Positions 1 to 6,166 of a stretch of 10,517 nt of DNA are shown in pieces; positions within the stretch are counted from its first letter, which is position 1, and the number at the start of each line of letters is the position of its first letter. The stretch comes from Chloroflexota bacterium. Its GTDB lineage: Bacteria; Chloroflexota; Dehalococcoidia; SM23-28-2; RBG-16-64-32. A model generated the notes under the pieces. The model saw only the letters and a program-made list of their open reading frames with translations, was not told where the DNA came from and made no database searches. Both the position numbers and the translations under genes were made by a program. The stretch covers positions 1-10,517 of the forward strand of contig VBEI01000151.1 in NCBI GenBank assembly GCA_005882715.1. Reading direction: 5' to 3'.

Positions 1-97
1 CGAGGTAGAGGACCTGGGGCAGGACGGCCAACAGCAGCACGAATATACTGCCGAGCCTGATCGCCCAACGCCTGCGCCGGGAAGATAACCGGAGCAT
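1..97 (-). CDS. N-terminus of a membrane-anchored protein (partial, runs off left edge)
   Basis: An open frame on the minus strand begins with ATG at 97-95 and stays open for 32 codons to the window edge. An in-frame TAG lies only five codons upstream of the ATG, so the start is tightly bounded. The translation starts MLRLSSRRRRWAIRLGSIFV and continues LLLAVLPQVLYL: a strongly basic segment (about residues 3-15) followed by a hydrophobic stretch (about 17-32). This is the pattern of an N-terminal membrane anchor or uncleaved signal with the N-terminus inside. It lies 46 bp downstream of the recA stop in the same direction, so it is probably cotranscribed with recA. No clear Shine-Dalgarno precedes it. 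In many bacteria recX or rny follows recA; this N-terminus does not look like RecX, and too little is visible to test RNase Y or anything else. Family not recognised. Confidence 0.55.
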   Translation of the reverse strand, partial: MLRLSSRRRRWAIRLGSIFVLLLAVLPQVLYL

Positions 98-143
98 GGT
101 TAACCCATGCTAACGCTGTTGTGGCCCAAGCAGCAATCGCGGC

Positions 144-1244
144 CTAACTCGGCTCCCCTTCTTCCCCCTCGAGCCCAGAGTGCACAGGCACCGGCTGCGG
201 CGTGGTAGCGCTCTTCGCGCGGATCTGCGCCTCAAGCTCCTGTGCGAGGTCCGGGTTCTCTCGCAGGTAGTCCTTCGCCTGCTCCCGACCCTGGCCCAGC
301 CTTTGCTCGCCGTAAGAATAGAAGGCACCTTGCTTTTTGACGATGCCGTTATCCGCCGCGAGGTCCACGATGTCGCCCTCGCGGCTGATGCCGATCCATG
401 CGCCCGTAAAGATCATGTCAAACTCCGCTGTCCGGAAGGGAGGCGCCACTTTATTCTTCACGATTTTCGCCTTCACCCGGCTCCCAATTACGGTCCCGGC
501 CTGCTTCAAGCTCTCAACGCGCCGTAGATCGATCCGCACCGAGCTATAGAACTTGAGAGCCCGGCCGCCGGGTGTGGTCTCTGGATTGCCGAAGATGATG
601 CCGATCTTTTCCCGAAGCTGATTGATGAAGATGACCGCCGTCCGTGACCGCGAGATCGCCGCCGTGAGCTTACGCAGAGCCTGCGACATGAGACGCGCCT
701 GGAGCCCGGGCAACGAGTCGCCCATGTCGCCTTCGATCTCGGCCCGCGGCACGAGCGCAGCAACGGAGTCCACGATGATGACGTCGACCGCGTTCGATCT
801 CACGAGCGCCTCGCATATCTCAAGCGCTTGCTCGCCCGTGTCCGGCTGGGAGATGAGGAGGTCTTCGATGTTGATTCCAATTGCTCCGGCGAAGGTCGGG
901 TCGAGCGCGTGCTCAACGTCGATGTATGCCGACAGTCCACCTGCTCGCTGCGCCTGCGCGATTACGTGCATCGCCACCGTAGACTTGCCGGCCATCTCCG
1001 GCCCGAAGATCTCGGTGATCCTGCCTCGCGGAATGCCGCCTCCCAACGCCACATCAAGCGCCAGGGAACCCGTTGGTATCGTCTCGACCGTCATCTTCGC
1101 GGAGGCTTCCCCCAATCGCATAATGGAGCCTCTGCCGAACTGCTTCTCGATCTGGCCGATCGCGAGGTCGAGTGCGCGCAGGCGCTCGTCTCCCTCGCTC
1201 GCGTTGGTCTGGCTCATTGTCGCCGTCCCATTGTTTCGCCCCAT
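144..1244 (-). CDS. recA: Recombinase RecA
   Basis: RecA, the ATP-dependent strand-exchange protein of homologous recombination and co-protease for LexA-type repressors; cytosolic filament on ssDNA. The 366-aa product has normal length. Visible motifs: Walker A GPEMAGKST (residues 81-89), catalytic Glu in VEHALD (E111), Walker B VDVIIVD (153-159), loop L1 around EGDMGD (171-176), and loop L2 with FINQLREKIG and GNPETTPGGRALKFY (206-233), the RecA signature. The C-terminal tail is acidic (GLEGEEGEPS), as in other RecAs. The frame is open to a GTG at 1310, but ATG 1244 is chosen because AAGGAG (1256-1251) sits 6 nt before it and the extension is not RecA-like. Oddity: the P-loop reads EMAGKST where RecA almost always has ESSGKTT. 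Located downstream of yggT after a 115-bp gap, so it probably has its own promoter. Confidence 0.98.
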   Translation of the reverse strand: MGRNNGTATMSQTNASEGDERLRALDLAIGQIEKQFGRGSIMRLGEASAKMTVETIPTGSLALDVALGGGIPRGRITEIFGPEMAGKSTVAMHVIAQAQRAGGLSAYIDVEHALDPTFAGAIGINIEDLLISQPDTGEQALEICEALVRSNAVDVIIVDSVAALVPRAEIEGDMGDSLPGLQARLMSQALRKLTAAISRSRTAVIFINQLREKIGIIFGNPETTPGGRALKFYSSVRIDLRRVESLKQAGTVIGSRVKAKIVKNKVAPPFRTAEFDMIFTGAWIGISREGDIVDLAADNGIVKKQGAFYSYGEQRLGQGREQAKDYLRENPDLAQELEAQIRAKSATTPQPVPVHSGLEGEEGEPS

Positions 1245-1359
1245 GGTTCGCTCCTTTGTGACTCGCTGTAAATCGACGGCATCGTAGCATCGGGGTTTGT
1301 CACGCCACAATGGGCAAATGGCACTGATGAGAACAAATAAGCTAATCTTGGCATCACGC
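1245..1359 (-). promoter_or_regulatory. yggT-recA intergenic region, probable recA promoter
   Basis: A 115-bp gap between the yggT stop and the recA start, long for this tightly packed strand and therefore the likely place for a recA promoter. The best sigma-70-like pair I can find is TTGTGG (1310-1305) and TACGAT (1286-1281), 18 nt apart, each matching only part of the consensus. One GAAC half-site (1331-1334) resembles half of a Gram-positive LexA box but has no partner. No convincing terminator hairpin for yggT is visible. Confidence 0.3.
1251..1256 (-). promoter_or_regulatory. Shine-Dalgarno that fixes the recA start
   Basis: AAGGAG on the minus strand, 6 nt upstream of ATG 1244-1242. 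It decides in favour of this start over the GTG 22 codons further upstream. Confidence 0.8.
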
Positions 1360-1614
1360 TCAATTACCGAGTCTAAAGGACGCTTGAATTACCAGCCCAA
1401 GTACGAATATAGCGATCATTGGGGAGAAGTCGAACATTCCCACGCGTGGAAGAATCTGGCGGATCGGAGCGAGGATGGGCTCCGTGATCTCGTGGATGAT
1501 GTTGTGGAGCGGATTGTTCGGATTGTAGCCGATCCACGACAAGATAACCCTGGCAAACATCGCTATTAGGAGAGCAATCGCGAGAATGCGAACAAAAAGC
1601 GCAAGTGCTTCTAT
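1360..1614 (-). CDS. yggT: YggT family membrane protein, apparent ATA start
   Basis: Small integral membrane protein of the YggT (YlmG) family, linked to cell-envelope and division-related functions; exact role unsettled. The frame encodes about 84 aa: a first hydrophobic helix (about 4-26), the conserved patch SWIGYNPNNPLHN then ITEPILAPIRQILP, the FSP motif (DFSPM), and a second helix (IAIFVLGLVIQASF). This is one complete YGGT unit. The first ATG in frame (1560) would delete most of the first helix and has no ribosome site. Between an in-frame TAA inside proC and that ATG there is no ATG, GTG or TTG. A perfect AGGAGG (1626-1621) lies 6 nt before ATA (1614-1612), which overlaps the proC TAG by two bases. 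I therefore place the start at ATA. Alternatives are an ATT start, a truncated 66-aa protein, or a base error (ATA for ATG). Identity is secure; the start is not. Confidence 0.8.
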   Translation of the reverse strand: MEALALFVRILAIALLIAMFARVILSWIGYNPNNPLHNIIHEITEPILAPIRQILPRVGMFDFSPMIAIFVLGLVIQASFRLGN

Positions 1615-2417
1615 TTCTGGCCTCCTAGAGTTTTCGCCTTATCGTAGGTGGCTTCGACTGCGTTCAGAAACGCGGCGCGCAGACCCGCTTCCTCCAGCTC
1701 CCTCAGCCCCTCGGTCGTCGTCCCTCCCGGCGATGTCACCTGGTTGCGTAGTTCTGCCGGATGCTTTCCTGTCTCCAGCGCGTAGCGCGCTGAGCCGAGG
1801 ACCGTCTGAAGCACCATCTGTACGGCCATCTCACGACGCAGGCCGATGTGGACAGCTGCATCAATGAGGGCTTCGATGACCAGAAAGACGTAAGCGGGCC
1901 CGCTTGAGCTGACGGCGGTCGCCATATCGATGTACTTCTCGTCGGTGACGTATAGCTCCCGGCCGAGGACGGAGAGGATGCTGCGCACCGCTTCTCGCGT
2001 CGAGTCGGGCACCGCCTCGGTTGCCGTCCAGACCGTCATCCCTTCGCCGATTTGCGCCGGCGTGTTTGGAATCGCGCGCACTATGGCGTCATGCTTGAGC
2101 GCTGACCGGATCGTTTCGATCGTGACACCGGCCATGATCGACATAACAGTCTGTTTGCCGTTGAGGGTCGAGTTGAGCGAGCGGCCGGCCGCCGGGAACT
2201 CCTGAGGTTTGATGGCGAGCATGACGATGTCGCTCTCCGACGAAACCGCGTTAGCCTCTTCGCCGACGCTCACGCCATATGTTTTCGCGAGGTGGTCCCG
2301 GCGCGCCGGTGAGATATCGCAGGCGGCAATATCGGCGGGTGCGACGACGCCTTTATCGAGGACCCCGGCGATGATCGCCTCGCCCATGGTTCCGCCGCCG
2401 ATGAAAGCGAGCTTCAT
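1611..2417 (-). CDS. proC: Pyrroline-5-carboxylate reductase
   Basis: Catalyses the last step of proline synthesis, NAD(P)H-dependent reduction of 1-pyrroline-5-carboxylate to L-proline, in the cytosol. The product is 268 aa, normal for ProC. Seen: N-terminal Rossmann motif IGGGTMGEAI (6-15), conserved MAGVTI (95-100), RAIPNTPAQIGEG (114-126), SSSGPAYVF (170-178) in the dimerisation domain, and the family signature LRNQVTSPGGTTTEGL (223-238). The ATG follows the yggS stop directly (TAGATG, no gap), with a weak GGGGA about 10 nt upstream, which suggests translational coupling to yggS. Its stop overlaps the presumed yggT start. Placement of proC beside yggS is very common in bacteria and supports both assignments. 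Confidence 0.97.
   Translation of the reverse strand: MKLAFIGGGTMGEAIIAGVLDKGVVAPADIAACDISPARRDHLAKTYGVSVGEEANAVSSESDIVMLAIKPQEFPAAGRSLNSTLNGKQTVMSIMAGVTIETIRSALKHDAIVRAIPNTPAQIGEGMTVWTATEAVPDSTREAVRSILSVLGRELYVTDEKYIDMATAVSSSGPAYVFLVIEALIDAAVHIGLRREMAVQMVLQTVLGSARYALETGKHPAELRNQVTSPGGTTTEGLRELEEAGLRAAFLNAVEATYDKAKTLGGQK
1621..1626 (-). promoter_or_regulatory. Shine-Dalgarno inside the proC end, serving yggT
   Basis: AGGAGG on the minus strand inside the last codons of proC, 6 nt before the ATA at 1614-1612. A perfect site at ideal spacing with no ATG, GTG or TTG after it in the YggT frame is the main argument for non-canonical initiation of yggT. Confidence 0.65.
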
Positions 2418-3089
2418 CTAACGGCGTTCCCCAAAAATCGCTCGCCCAATTCGCAGATGCGTGGCGCCTTCTTCAACCGCGACCTCGAAGTCGTCGCTCA
2501 TCCCCATCGATAGCTCTTGCAGTCCCAACCGCTCTGCCGCCTCTCGCAGGCGCCGAAAATGCGGTCGCATATTCTCAGCGTTTGCCGTCTGCGGCGCGAC
2601 CGTCATTAGGCCTCGCACATCGAGAGTGGGGAGCTGGGCGATCGCAGCATACTGACGAGGCAATTCATCCGGGGTGAAACCGTACTTGCTCGGCTCTTCG
2701 GATACGTTCACTTCGAGAAGAATGGGTCGGCGCGCCGAGCTGCGCTTCGAAATGGCCTCCGCCAGGTGGAACGAGTCCACAGAATGGATTATAGCAAAGA
2801 GGCCCATAGCGAGCTTGACCTTGTTCGTCTGCAAATGGCCCACCATATGCCAGGTGACGAGCCGATCGATATCATCGAGCGCGCGCTGCTTGGCCTCTGC
2901 TTCCTGCACTCGGTTCTCGCCCAAATGGCGCACGCCTGCGTCGACCGCCTCGCGGATGGCCTTGGGCGCGACCCCCTTCGTCACCGCGACCAGCGTGACC
3001 TCCTCGGGCGCCCGCCCGCTCCGTTCGCATGCCGACGCGATTCGCCGGCGCACATCTTCGACGCGGCCGGCGATGCTCACGGCGTACAC
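2418..3089 (-). CDS. yggS: YggS family PLP homeostasis protein (PLPBP/PROSC)
   Basis: Single-domain type III-fold PLP-binding protein that buffers cellular pyridoxal 5'-phosphate and affects amino-acid and B6 balance; no firm catalytic activity is known for the family. With GTG 3089 as start the product is 223 aa, the usual size. Seen: VAVTKG with the PLP lysine (K38), the patch HLGENRVQEA, WHMVGHLQTNK, and the C-terminal signature SMGMSDDFEVAVEEGATHLR followed by IGRAIFG. The frame is open to a start at 3347, but that stretch is the complement of the divergent regulator and does not resemble YggS. GTG 3089 is preferred over GTG 3080, although neither has a good Shine-Dalgarno. A TATACT -10-like element ends 6 nt upstream, so the message may be leaderless. 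It heads the yggS-proC-yggT run. Confidence 0.93.
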   Translation of the reverse strand: MYAVSIAGRVEDVRRRIASACERSGRAPEEVTLVAVTKGVAPKAIREAVDAGVRHLGENRVQEAEAKQRALDDIDRLVTWHMVGHLQTNKVKLAMGLFAIIHSVDSFHLAEAISKRSSARRPILLEVNVSEEPSKYGFTPDELPRQYAAIAQLPTLDVRGLMTVAPQTANAENMRPHFRRLREAAERLGLQELSMGMSDDFEVAVEEGATHLRIGRAIFGERR

Positions 3090-3094
3090 GCCCG

Positions 3095-3104
3095 AAGTAT
3101 ACTT
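3095..3104. promoter_or_regulatory. Symmetric divergent promoter core AAGTATACTT
   Basis: Perfect 10-bp palindrome between the divergent yggS and WYL-regulator starts, which are only 33 bp apart. It contains TATACT on both strands (plus 3098-3103, minus 3101-3096), each 5 of 6 to the -10 consensus. No good -35 hexamer is visible at 17-18 bp on either side. Sequence symmetry of -10 elements is a known cause of bidirectional transcription in bacteria. It could instead, or also, be bound by the regulator itself. Function is inferred. Confidence 0.5.
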
Positions 3105-3122
3105 GGCCTTACCGTGAAGCAG

Positions 3123-4043
3123 ATGGACCGCCGGCTTCTCATTCTCACGCGGCTGCGCGAAGAGACCGCGTTTCGGGCGGCGGATCTCGCCGAGGAGTGC
3201 GAATGCTCGGTTCGCACCGTCTACCGCGACATCGATGCGCTTTGCCAGGCCGGCGTACCGGTTGCCGCCATGCCCGGCGAGGGCTACCGGCTGGCTCCGG
3301 GGTACCACCTGCCGCCGATTGCATTCACGGTCGAGGAGGCTGTCCAACTCCTGCTAGGGAGCGATCTTGCACATGGCCTGGGCACTGCCGAGCAGCGAGA
3401 GGCGGCGCGCTCGGCGGCCGCGAAGGTCGAGGCTGCGCTCCGGCCCGACACGCGTGCCGAGACCGACCGCCTGCGACAACGCATCCGCGTTTCGGACTGG
3501 TTGCGGCGCGAACCGACGCCATGGCTGGCAATGCTGCAGCAGGCCGTCGCGCATGACCAGGTGCTCTGGCTGCAATATCACTCCTTCAGTTCGGACGAGC
3601 TCACGGAGCGCAAAGTCGAGCCCTACTCCCTTATCTTCTACGGCGACGACTGGCATGTCGTGGGCTACTGCCGCCTGCGAGAAGGGATGCGGGACTTCCG
3701 CGCGAGCCGGATCCGCGACGCGCAACTGCTCCCCGAACGCTTTCAGCGCATTGCGGGAATGCTCCTTGCGGAAGACCGCATCCGCTCCAGTCCGGAAGAG
3801 GTGCGCGTCTGGGTTGAACGGGCGGCAGTGCCATGGGCTCGCGAGACGCCGGCCTTCGGCTTCGACCGAGAAGAAGCGGCCGAAGGAGGCGCGGTCTTCA
3901 TCTACCGCGCATGGGACCTCCGGAGGCTGCTTCCCTGGGTGCTCAGCTGGGGCGCGTCAGCCCGCGTGCTGTCTCCAGCACACGTCGCGGACCGAGTGCA
4001 TCGAGAGGCGGCGGCTCTCGCCCAACGCTACGCTGACGCCTAG
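3123..4043 (+). CDS. WYL-domain HTH transcriptional regulator (YafY/DeoR-type)
   Basis: DNA-binding regulator of 306 aa with the full architecture of the family. The N-terminal winged HTH (about 1-60) has LREETAFRAADLAEECECSV followed by RTVYRDIDALCQAGVPV and ends in GEGYRL. A WYL sensor domain (about 135-205) carries VEPYSLIFYGDDWHVVGYC and FRASRI (R193 in the usual ligand-contacting position). The C-terminal WCX domain (about 225-300) has VLSWGASARVLSP. WYL domains bind small ligands or nucleic acids; the ligand here is unknown. ATG 3123 is chosen because the HTH begins immediately after it; GTG 3114 is a possible alternative, and the longer frame back to 2766 lies inside yggS antisense. 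Divergent from yggS and upstream of a metabolic gene run on the same strand, so a local regulator is likely. Confidence 0.92.
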   Translation: MDRRLLILTRLREETAFRAADLAEECECSVRTVYRDIDALCQAGVPVAAMPGEGYRLAPGYHLPPIAFTVEEAVQLLLGSDLAHGLGTAEQREAARSAAAKVEAALRPDTRAETDRLRQRIRVSDWLRREPTPWLAMLQQAVAHDQVLWLQYHSFSSDELTERKVEPYSLIFYGDDWHVVGYCRLREGMRDFRASRIRDAQLLPERFQRIAGMLLAEDRIRSSPEEVRVWVERAAVPWARETPAFGFDREEAAEGGAVFIYRAWDLRRLLPWVLSWGASARVLSPAHVADRVHREAAALAQRYADA

Positions 4044-4064
4044 ATCACGAATTTCGAAAACCCG

Positions 4065-4090
4065 CTGACACTCCTGACAACATACTGTCA
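4065..4090 (+). promoter_or_regulatory. CTGACA repeats: candidate operator upstream of the VOC operon
   Basis: In the 94-bp gap between the regulator and the first VOC gene, CTGACA occurs twice in direct orientation (4065-4070 and 4074-4079, period 9), and the second copy pairs with TGTCA (4086-4090) as an inverted repeat TGACA-N6-TGTCA. CATACT (4081-4086) within it is a weak -10-like element. CTGACA also matches 5 of 6 bases of a -35, but no good -10 lies 16-18 bp downstream. Dyad plus direct repeat beside a regulator gene suggests an operator, probably for the WYL protein. Inference only. Confidence 0.4.
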
Positions 4091-4137
4091 AACGCCTTCC
4101 GTATCCTCAGGCCATCCAGCAGTTCAAGGAGGCAAAT

Positions 4138-4500
4138 ATGAAGGTGCACACGTTTCTGGTCAACCTCACGAGCGAGGAACCGGAGCGCATGAAGGCGTTT
4201 TACGGCCAGACAATCGGGCTGGAGAAGAACCCGGACATGGGCGATGACGCCTTCCACGCCGGCGGCGCCGTCATCGCCATCGACGGCCATAGCGAGACGA
4301 AGGGCTCGGCCAAGGAGCCGCAGCGCGTGCTGATCGACTTCTTTGTCGACGACCTTAAGGCCGAGCAGTCGCGTCTCGAGGGCAAAGGCGTGAAGTTCCT
4401 AAGGACGGCCGGTAAGGAATGGTGGGGCGGGATCATCTCCACCTTCCAGGATCCCGACGGCAACTACTGCCAGCTCATCGAGTACAAGCCGGAGGCGTAG
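4138..4500 (+). CDS. VOC family protein (glyoxalase/bleomycin-resistance fold) 1
   Basis: Vicinal-oxygen-chelate fold protein of 120 aa, one two-module domain of typical size. Seen: N-terminal VHTFLVNLTSEEPERMKAFY, the GL turn of the first module, IDFFVDDLKAEQSRLEGKGV in the second, and the end TFQDPDGNYCQLIEY, whose Glu is in the usual metal-ligand position. H4 could serve as another ligand, so a metal-dependent activity is possible. The substrate is unknown; family members include glyoxalases, dioxygenases, epimerases and drug-binding proteins. AAGGAGG (4126-4132) 5 nt before the ATG gives a strong start. First gene after the WYL regulator and its repeats, and one base before the next VOC gene, so the two are cotranscribed and could form a heterodimer. 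Confidence 0.88.
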   Translation: MKVHTFLVNLTSEEPERMKAFYGQTIGLEKNPDMGDDAFHAGGAVIAIDGHSETKGSAKEPQRVLIDFFVDDLKAEQSRLEGKGVKFLRTAGKEWWGGIISTFQDPDGNYCQLIEYKPEA

Positions 4501-4501
4501 G

Positions 4502-4918
4502 ATGGAGGTTCGCTTCGTAGCTGGAGTCACACCCATCGTCGAAAGTGCCGAGAAGGCTCGGGAGTTCTACGGAAGGGAGCTAGGCCTTCCAGTGCGGGCG
4601 GAGGAAGGTGACTACTCCGTCGCTGATCTTGAAGGCGTCAAGCACTTCGGGCTATGGACCCTGAAGGACGCCGCGAGAAGCACTTTCGGCGTCGAGGAGT
4701 GGCCAGACGGCCTTCCGCGACCGCAGGTGACGATCGAGTTCGAGGTGGATGACGTGCGGGCGGCAGTAGCAGAACTGAAATCGCGCGGTGTCGACGTATT
4801 GCAAGGTGCGAAGGTCGAACCTTGGGGACAGACCACTGCCCGGCTGCTCAGCCCGGAGGGCATCCTGTTGGGAGTGACGTACACTCCCTGGCTCCGAGAA
4901 GGACGGTCTGCACAATGA
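4502..4918 (+). CDS. VOC family protein 2
   Basis: A second VOC-fold protein, 138 aa. Seen: VTPIVESAEKAREFYGRELG (9-28), TIEFEVDDVRAAVAELKSRG, and the closing SPEGILLGVTYTPW. Compared with metal-using VOC enzymes, the first-strand ligand position is not His and the final strand reads LLGVTY without the usual Glu. It may therefore be a binding protein or use other residues; this is judged by eye without an alignment. GGAGG (4491-4495) in the end of the first VOC gene lies 6 nt before the ATG, and only one base separates the two genes. Its TGA overlaps the thioesterase ATG (ATGA), so translation is probably coupled through all three. Confidence 0.86.
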   Translation: MEVRFVAGVTPIVESAEKAREFYGRELGLPVRAEEGDYSVADLEGVKHFGLWTLKDAARSTFGVEEWPDGLPRPQVTIEFEVDDVRAAVAELKSRGVDVLQGAKVEPWGQTTARLLSPEGILLGVTYTPWLREGRSAQ

Positions 4919-5376
4919 CCGCGACTACTCATGTGACCGGCCTCGACGTCCTCCGCGCCGCCGCCGACGGGCTCGTTGAAACGCCGCCGGCGGCTGCGCT
5001 GCTCGGCTGGAGGGCGCTCGACCTTGAGCCCGGCCACGTCCGCGTTCAATACACGGCTCGACCGGAGTTCTGTAACCCGCACGGCGCCATCCAGGGCGGC
5101 TTTTTGGCGGCGATGCTCGACGACGCGATGGGCCCGGCGCTGTTCACCACGCTTCCAGCGGATCAATTCGCCCCGACGGTCGAGATGAAGGTGAACTTTG
5201 TCCGTCCGGCGAGGCCCGGCCCGATCATCGCGGAGGGCAGCGTCGTTCACAAGACGAACTCCATCGCCTTTCTTGAGGGCAAGCTTACGACCGTCGACGG
5301 GGACCTTATCGCCACGGCCATGGCGACGGCTCGCATCTTTGCCGCAGCCAAGAACGGCCATGGACATTCGGGATAG
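4915..5376 (+). CDS. PaaI-like hotdog-fold thioesterase
   Basis: Hotdog-fold protein of 153 aa resembling PaaI-type acyl-CoA thioesterases, which hydrolyse acyl- or aryl-CoA thioesters in the cytosol. The active-site region reads FCNPHGAIQGGFLAAMLDDA (52-71): the family's NPxG...HGG...D pattern with Gln60 where many members have His. Related sequences with QGG are common in this family, and D69 or D70 supplies the acid. Later strands include VEMKVNFVRPARPGPIIAEG (89-108) and ATAMATARIF. The ATG overlaps the previous stop as ATGA, with AAGGA about 11 nt upstream. The final 17 bases overlap the next gene. Acyl-CoA is the likeliest substrate class, but no ligase or CoA-transferase is in the window, so the pathway is open. 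Confidence 0.88.
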   Translation: MTATTHVTGLDVLRAAADGLVETPPAAALLGWRALDLEPGHVRVQYTARPEFCNPHGAIQGGFLAAMLDDAMGPALFTTLPADQFAPTVEMKVNFVRPARPGPIIAEGSVVHKTNSIAFLEGKLTTVDGDLIATAMATARIFAAAKNGHGHSG

Positions 5377-6166
5377 GGTCGCGCTCGTCACGGGCGCTGG
5401 TTACGGCATCGGCCGCGGCATCGCGCTTCGGCTCGCTGCCGCCGGCGCACACGTCGTCGTCAACGACGTGCACGAAGAGCATGGCCGCGAGACGGTGGGC
5501 ATGATCGAGTCGGCGGGGGGCAAAGCGGCATTCGTTCACGCCGATGTCACCCTCGACGGCGCGATCCAGCGGGCGATCACCGTCGCTGAGGGGACGTTCG
5601 GCGGCCTCGACATCCTTGTTAACAACGCTGGCACCTATTATGACCCTCCCTTCTACCCAGTGGCGGAGGCGAGGGACTGGCGGCGCATCCTGGAGGTCTT
5701 CCTGACCGCCTACATGGATGTCATGCAGCGAGCGATAGAGGCCATGAAGAGGCGAGGCGGCGGAGCCGTCGTCAATATCGCCTCCTCTGCCGGAGTGGGT
5801 TTCAAGGCCGACAACGACTGGCCCGACTACGCTGCCGCAAAGGCCGCTGTCATGCGGCTGACGGCCACGCTGGCGCCGCTCAAGGAACGGATGAACATCC
5901 GCGTCAACTGCATCTGTCCCGGCTGGGTCGCGACCGAGAACGTGCGCGCCTACCTCTCGACCTGGAGCGAGGAGCGAAAGCAGCAGCAAGATGTTCCGGC
6001 CGGCGGGCCGGACGCAATGCTTCAGCCAACCGACATCGGCGACGCAGTCGTGCAATTTGTTCGCGACGAGTCTCGCTGTGGCCGGATTTTGCTGTACTAC
6101 GAGCCGGGCAAGAAGCGGTTGATCCCAACAGACCTCGACCTCTTCGAGCTGGGTGAGGAGGCTTAG
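5360..6166 (+). CDS. Short-chain dehydrogenase/reductase (SDR), classical type
   Basis: NAD(P)-dependent oxidoreductase of 268 aa with a full classical SDR set: cofactor loop TGAGYGIG (11-18), NNAG (88-91), catalytic Ser in ASSAG (S142/S143), YxxxK (Y157, K161), and PGW (187-189). Asp36 at the end of the second strand (VVVNDV) favours NAD(H) over NADP(H) by the usual rule. Substrate unknown; alcohol or 3-hydroxyacyl oxidation would fit the adjacent thioesterase, but that is inference. ATG 5360 is chosen because the Rossmann strand begins six residues later; the long upstream frame is thioesterase sequence in another register. It overlaps the thioesterase end by 17 bp, and its TAG shares one base with the next GTG. 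Confidence 0.93.
   Translation: MDIRDRVALVTGAGYGIGRGIALRLAAAGAHVVVNDVHEEHGRETVGMIESAGGKAAFVHADVTLDGAIQRAITVAEGTFGGLDILVNNAGTYYDPPFYPVAEARDWRRILEVFLTAYMDVMQRAIEAMKRRGGGAVVNIASSAGVGFKADNDWPDYAAAKAAVMRLTATLAPLKERMNIRVNCICPGWVATENVRAYLSTWSEERKQQQDVPAGGPDAMLQPTDIGDAVVQFVRDESRCGRILLYYEPGKKRLIPTDLDLFELGEEA

Noticed and set aside
622..1287. 221-aa open frame on the plus strand opposite recA
   Set aside because: Exact antisense shadow of recA caused by high third-position GC; composition is Ser/Arg/Pro-rich with no recognisable domain.
1321..1350. Possible SOS (LexA) box upstream of recA
   Set aside because: Only one GAAC half-site (1331-1334); no GTTC partner at the 4-base spacing of the Gram-positive box and no E. 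coli-type CTG-N10-CAG match.
2766..3122. N-terminal extension of the WYL regulator by 119 residues
   Set aside because: It lies antisense to yggS, and the HTH domain begins right after ATG 3123.
3090..3347. N-terminal extension of YggS by 86 residues
   Set aside because: It is antisense to the HTH region of the divergent regulator, is not YggS-like, and would make the protein much longer than the family.
4612..5391. 259-aa open frame on the minus strand opposite VOC 2 and the thioesterase
   Set aside because: Spans two well-supported genes in antisense and has low-complexity basic composition.
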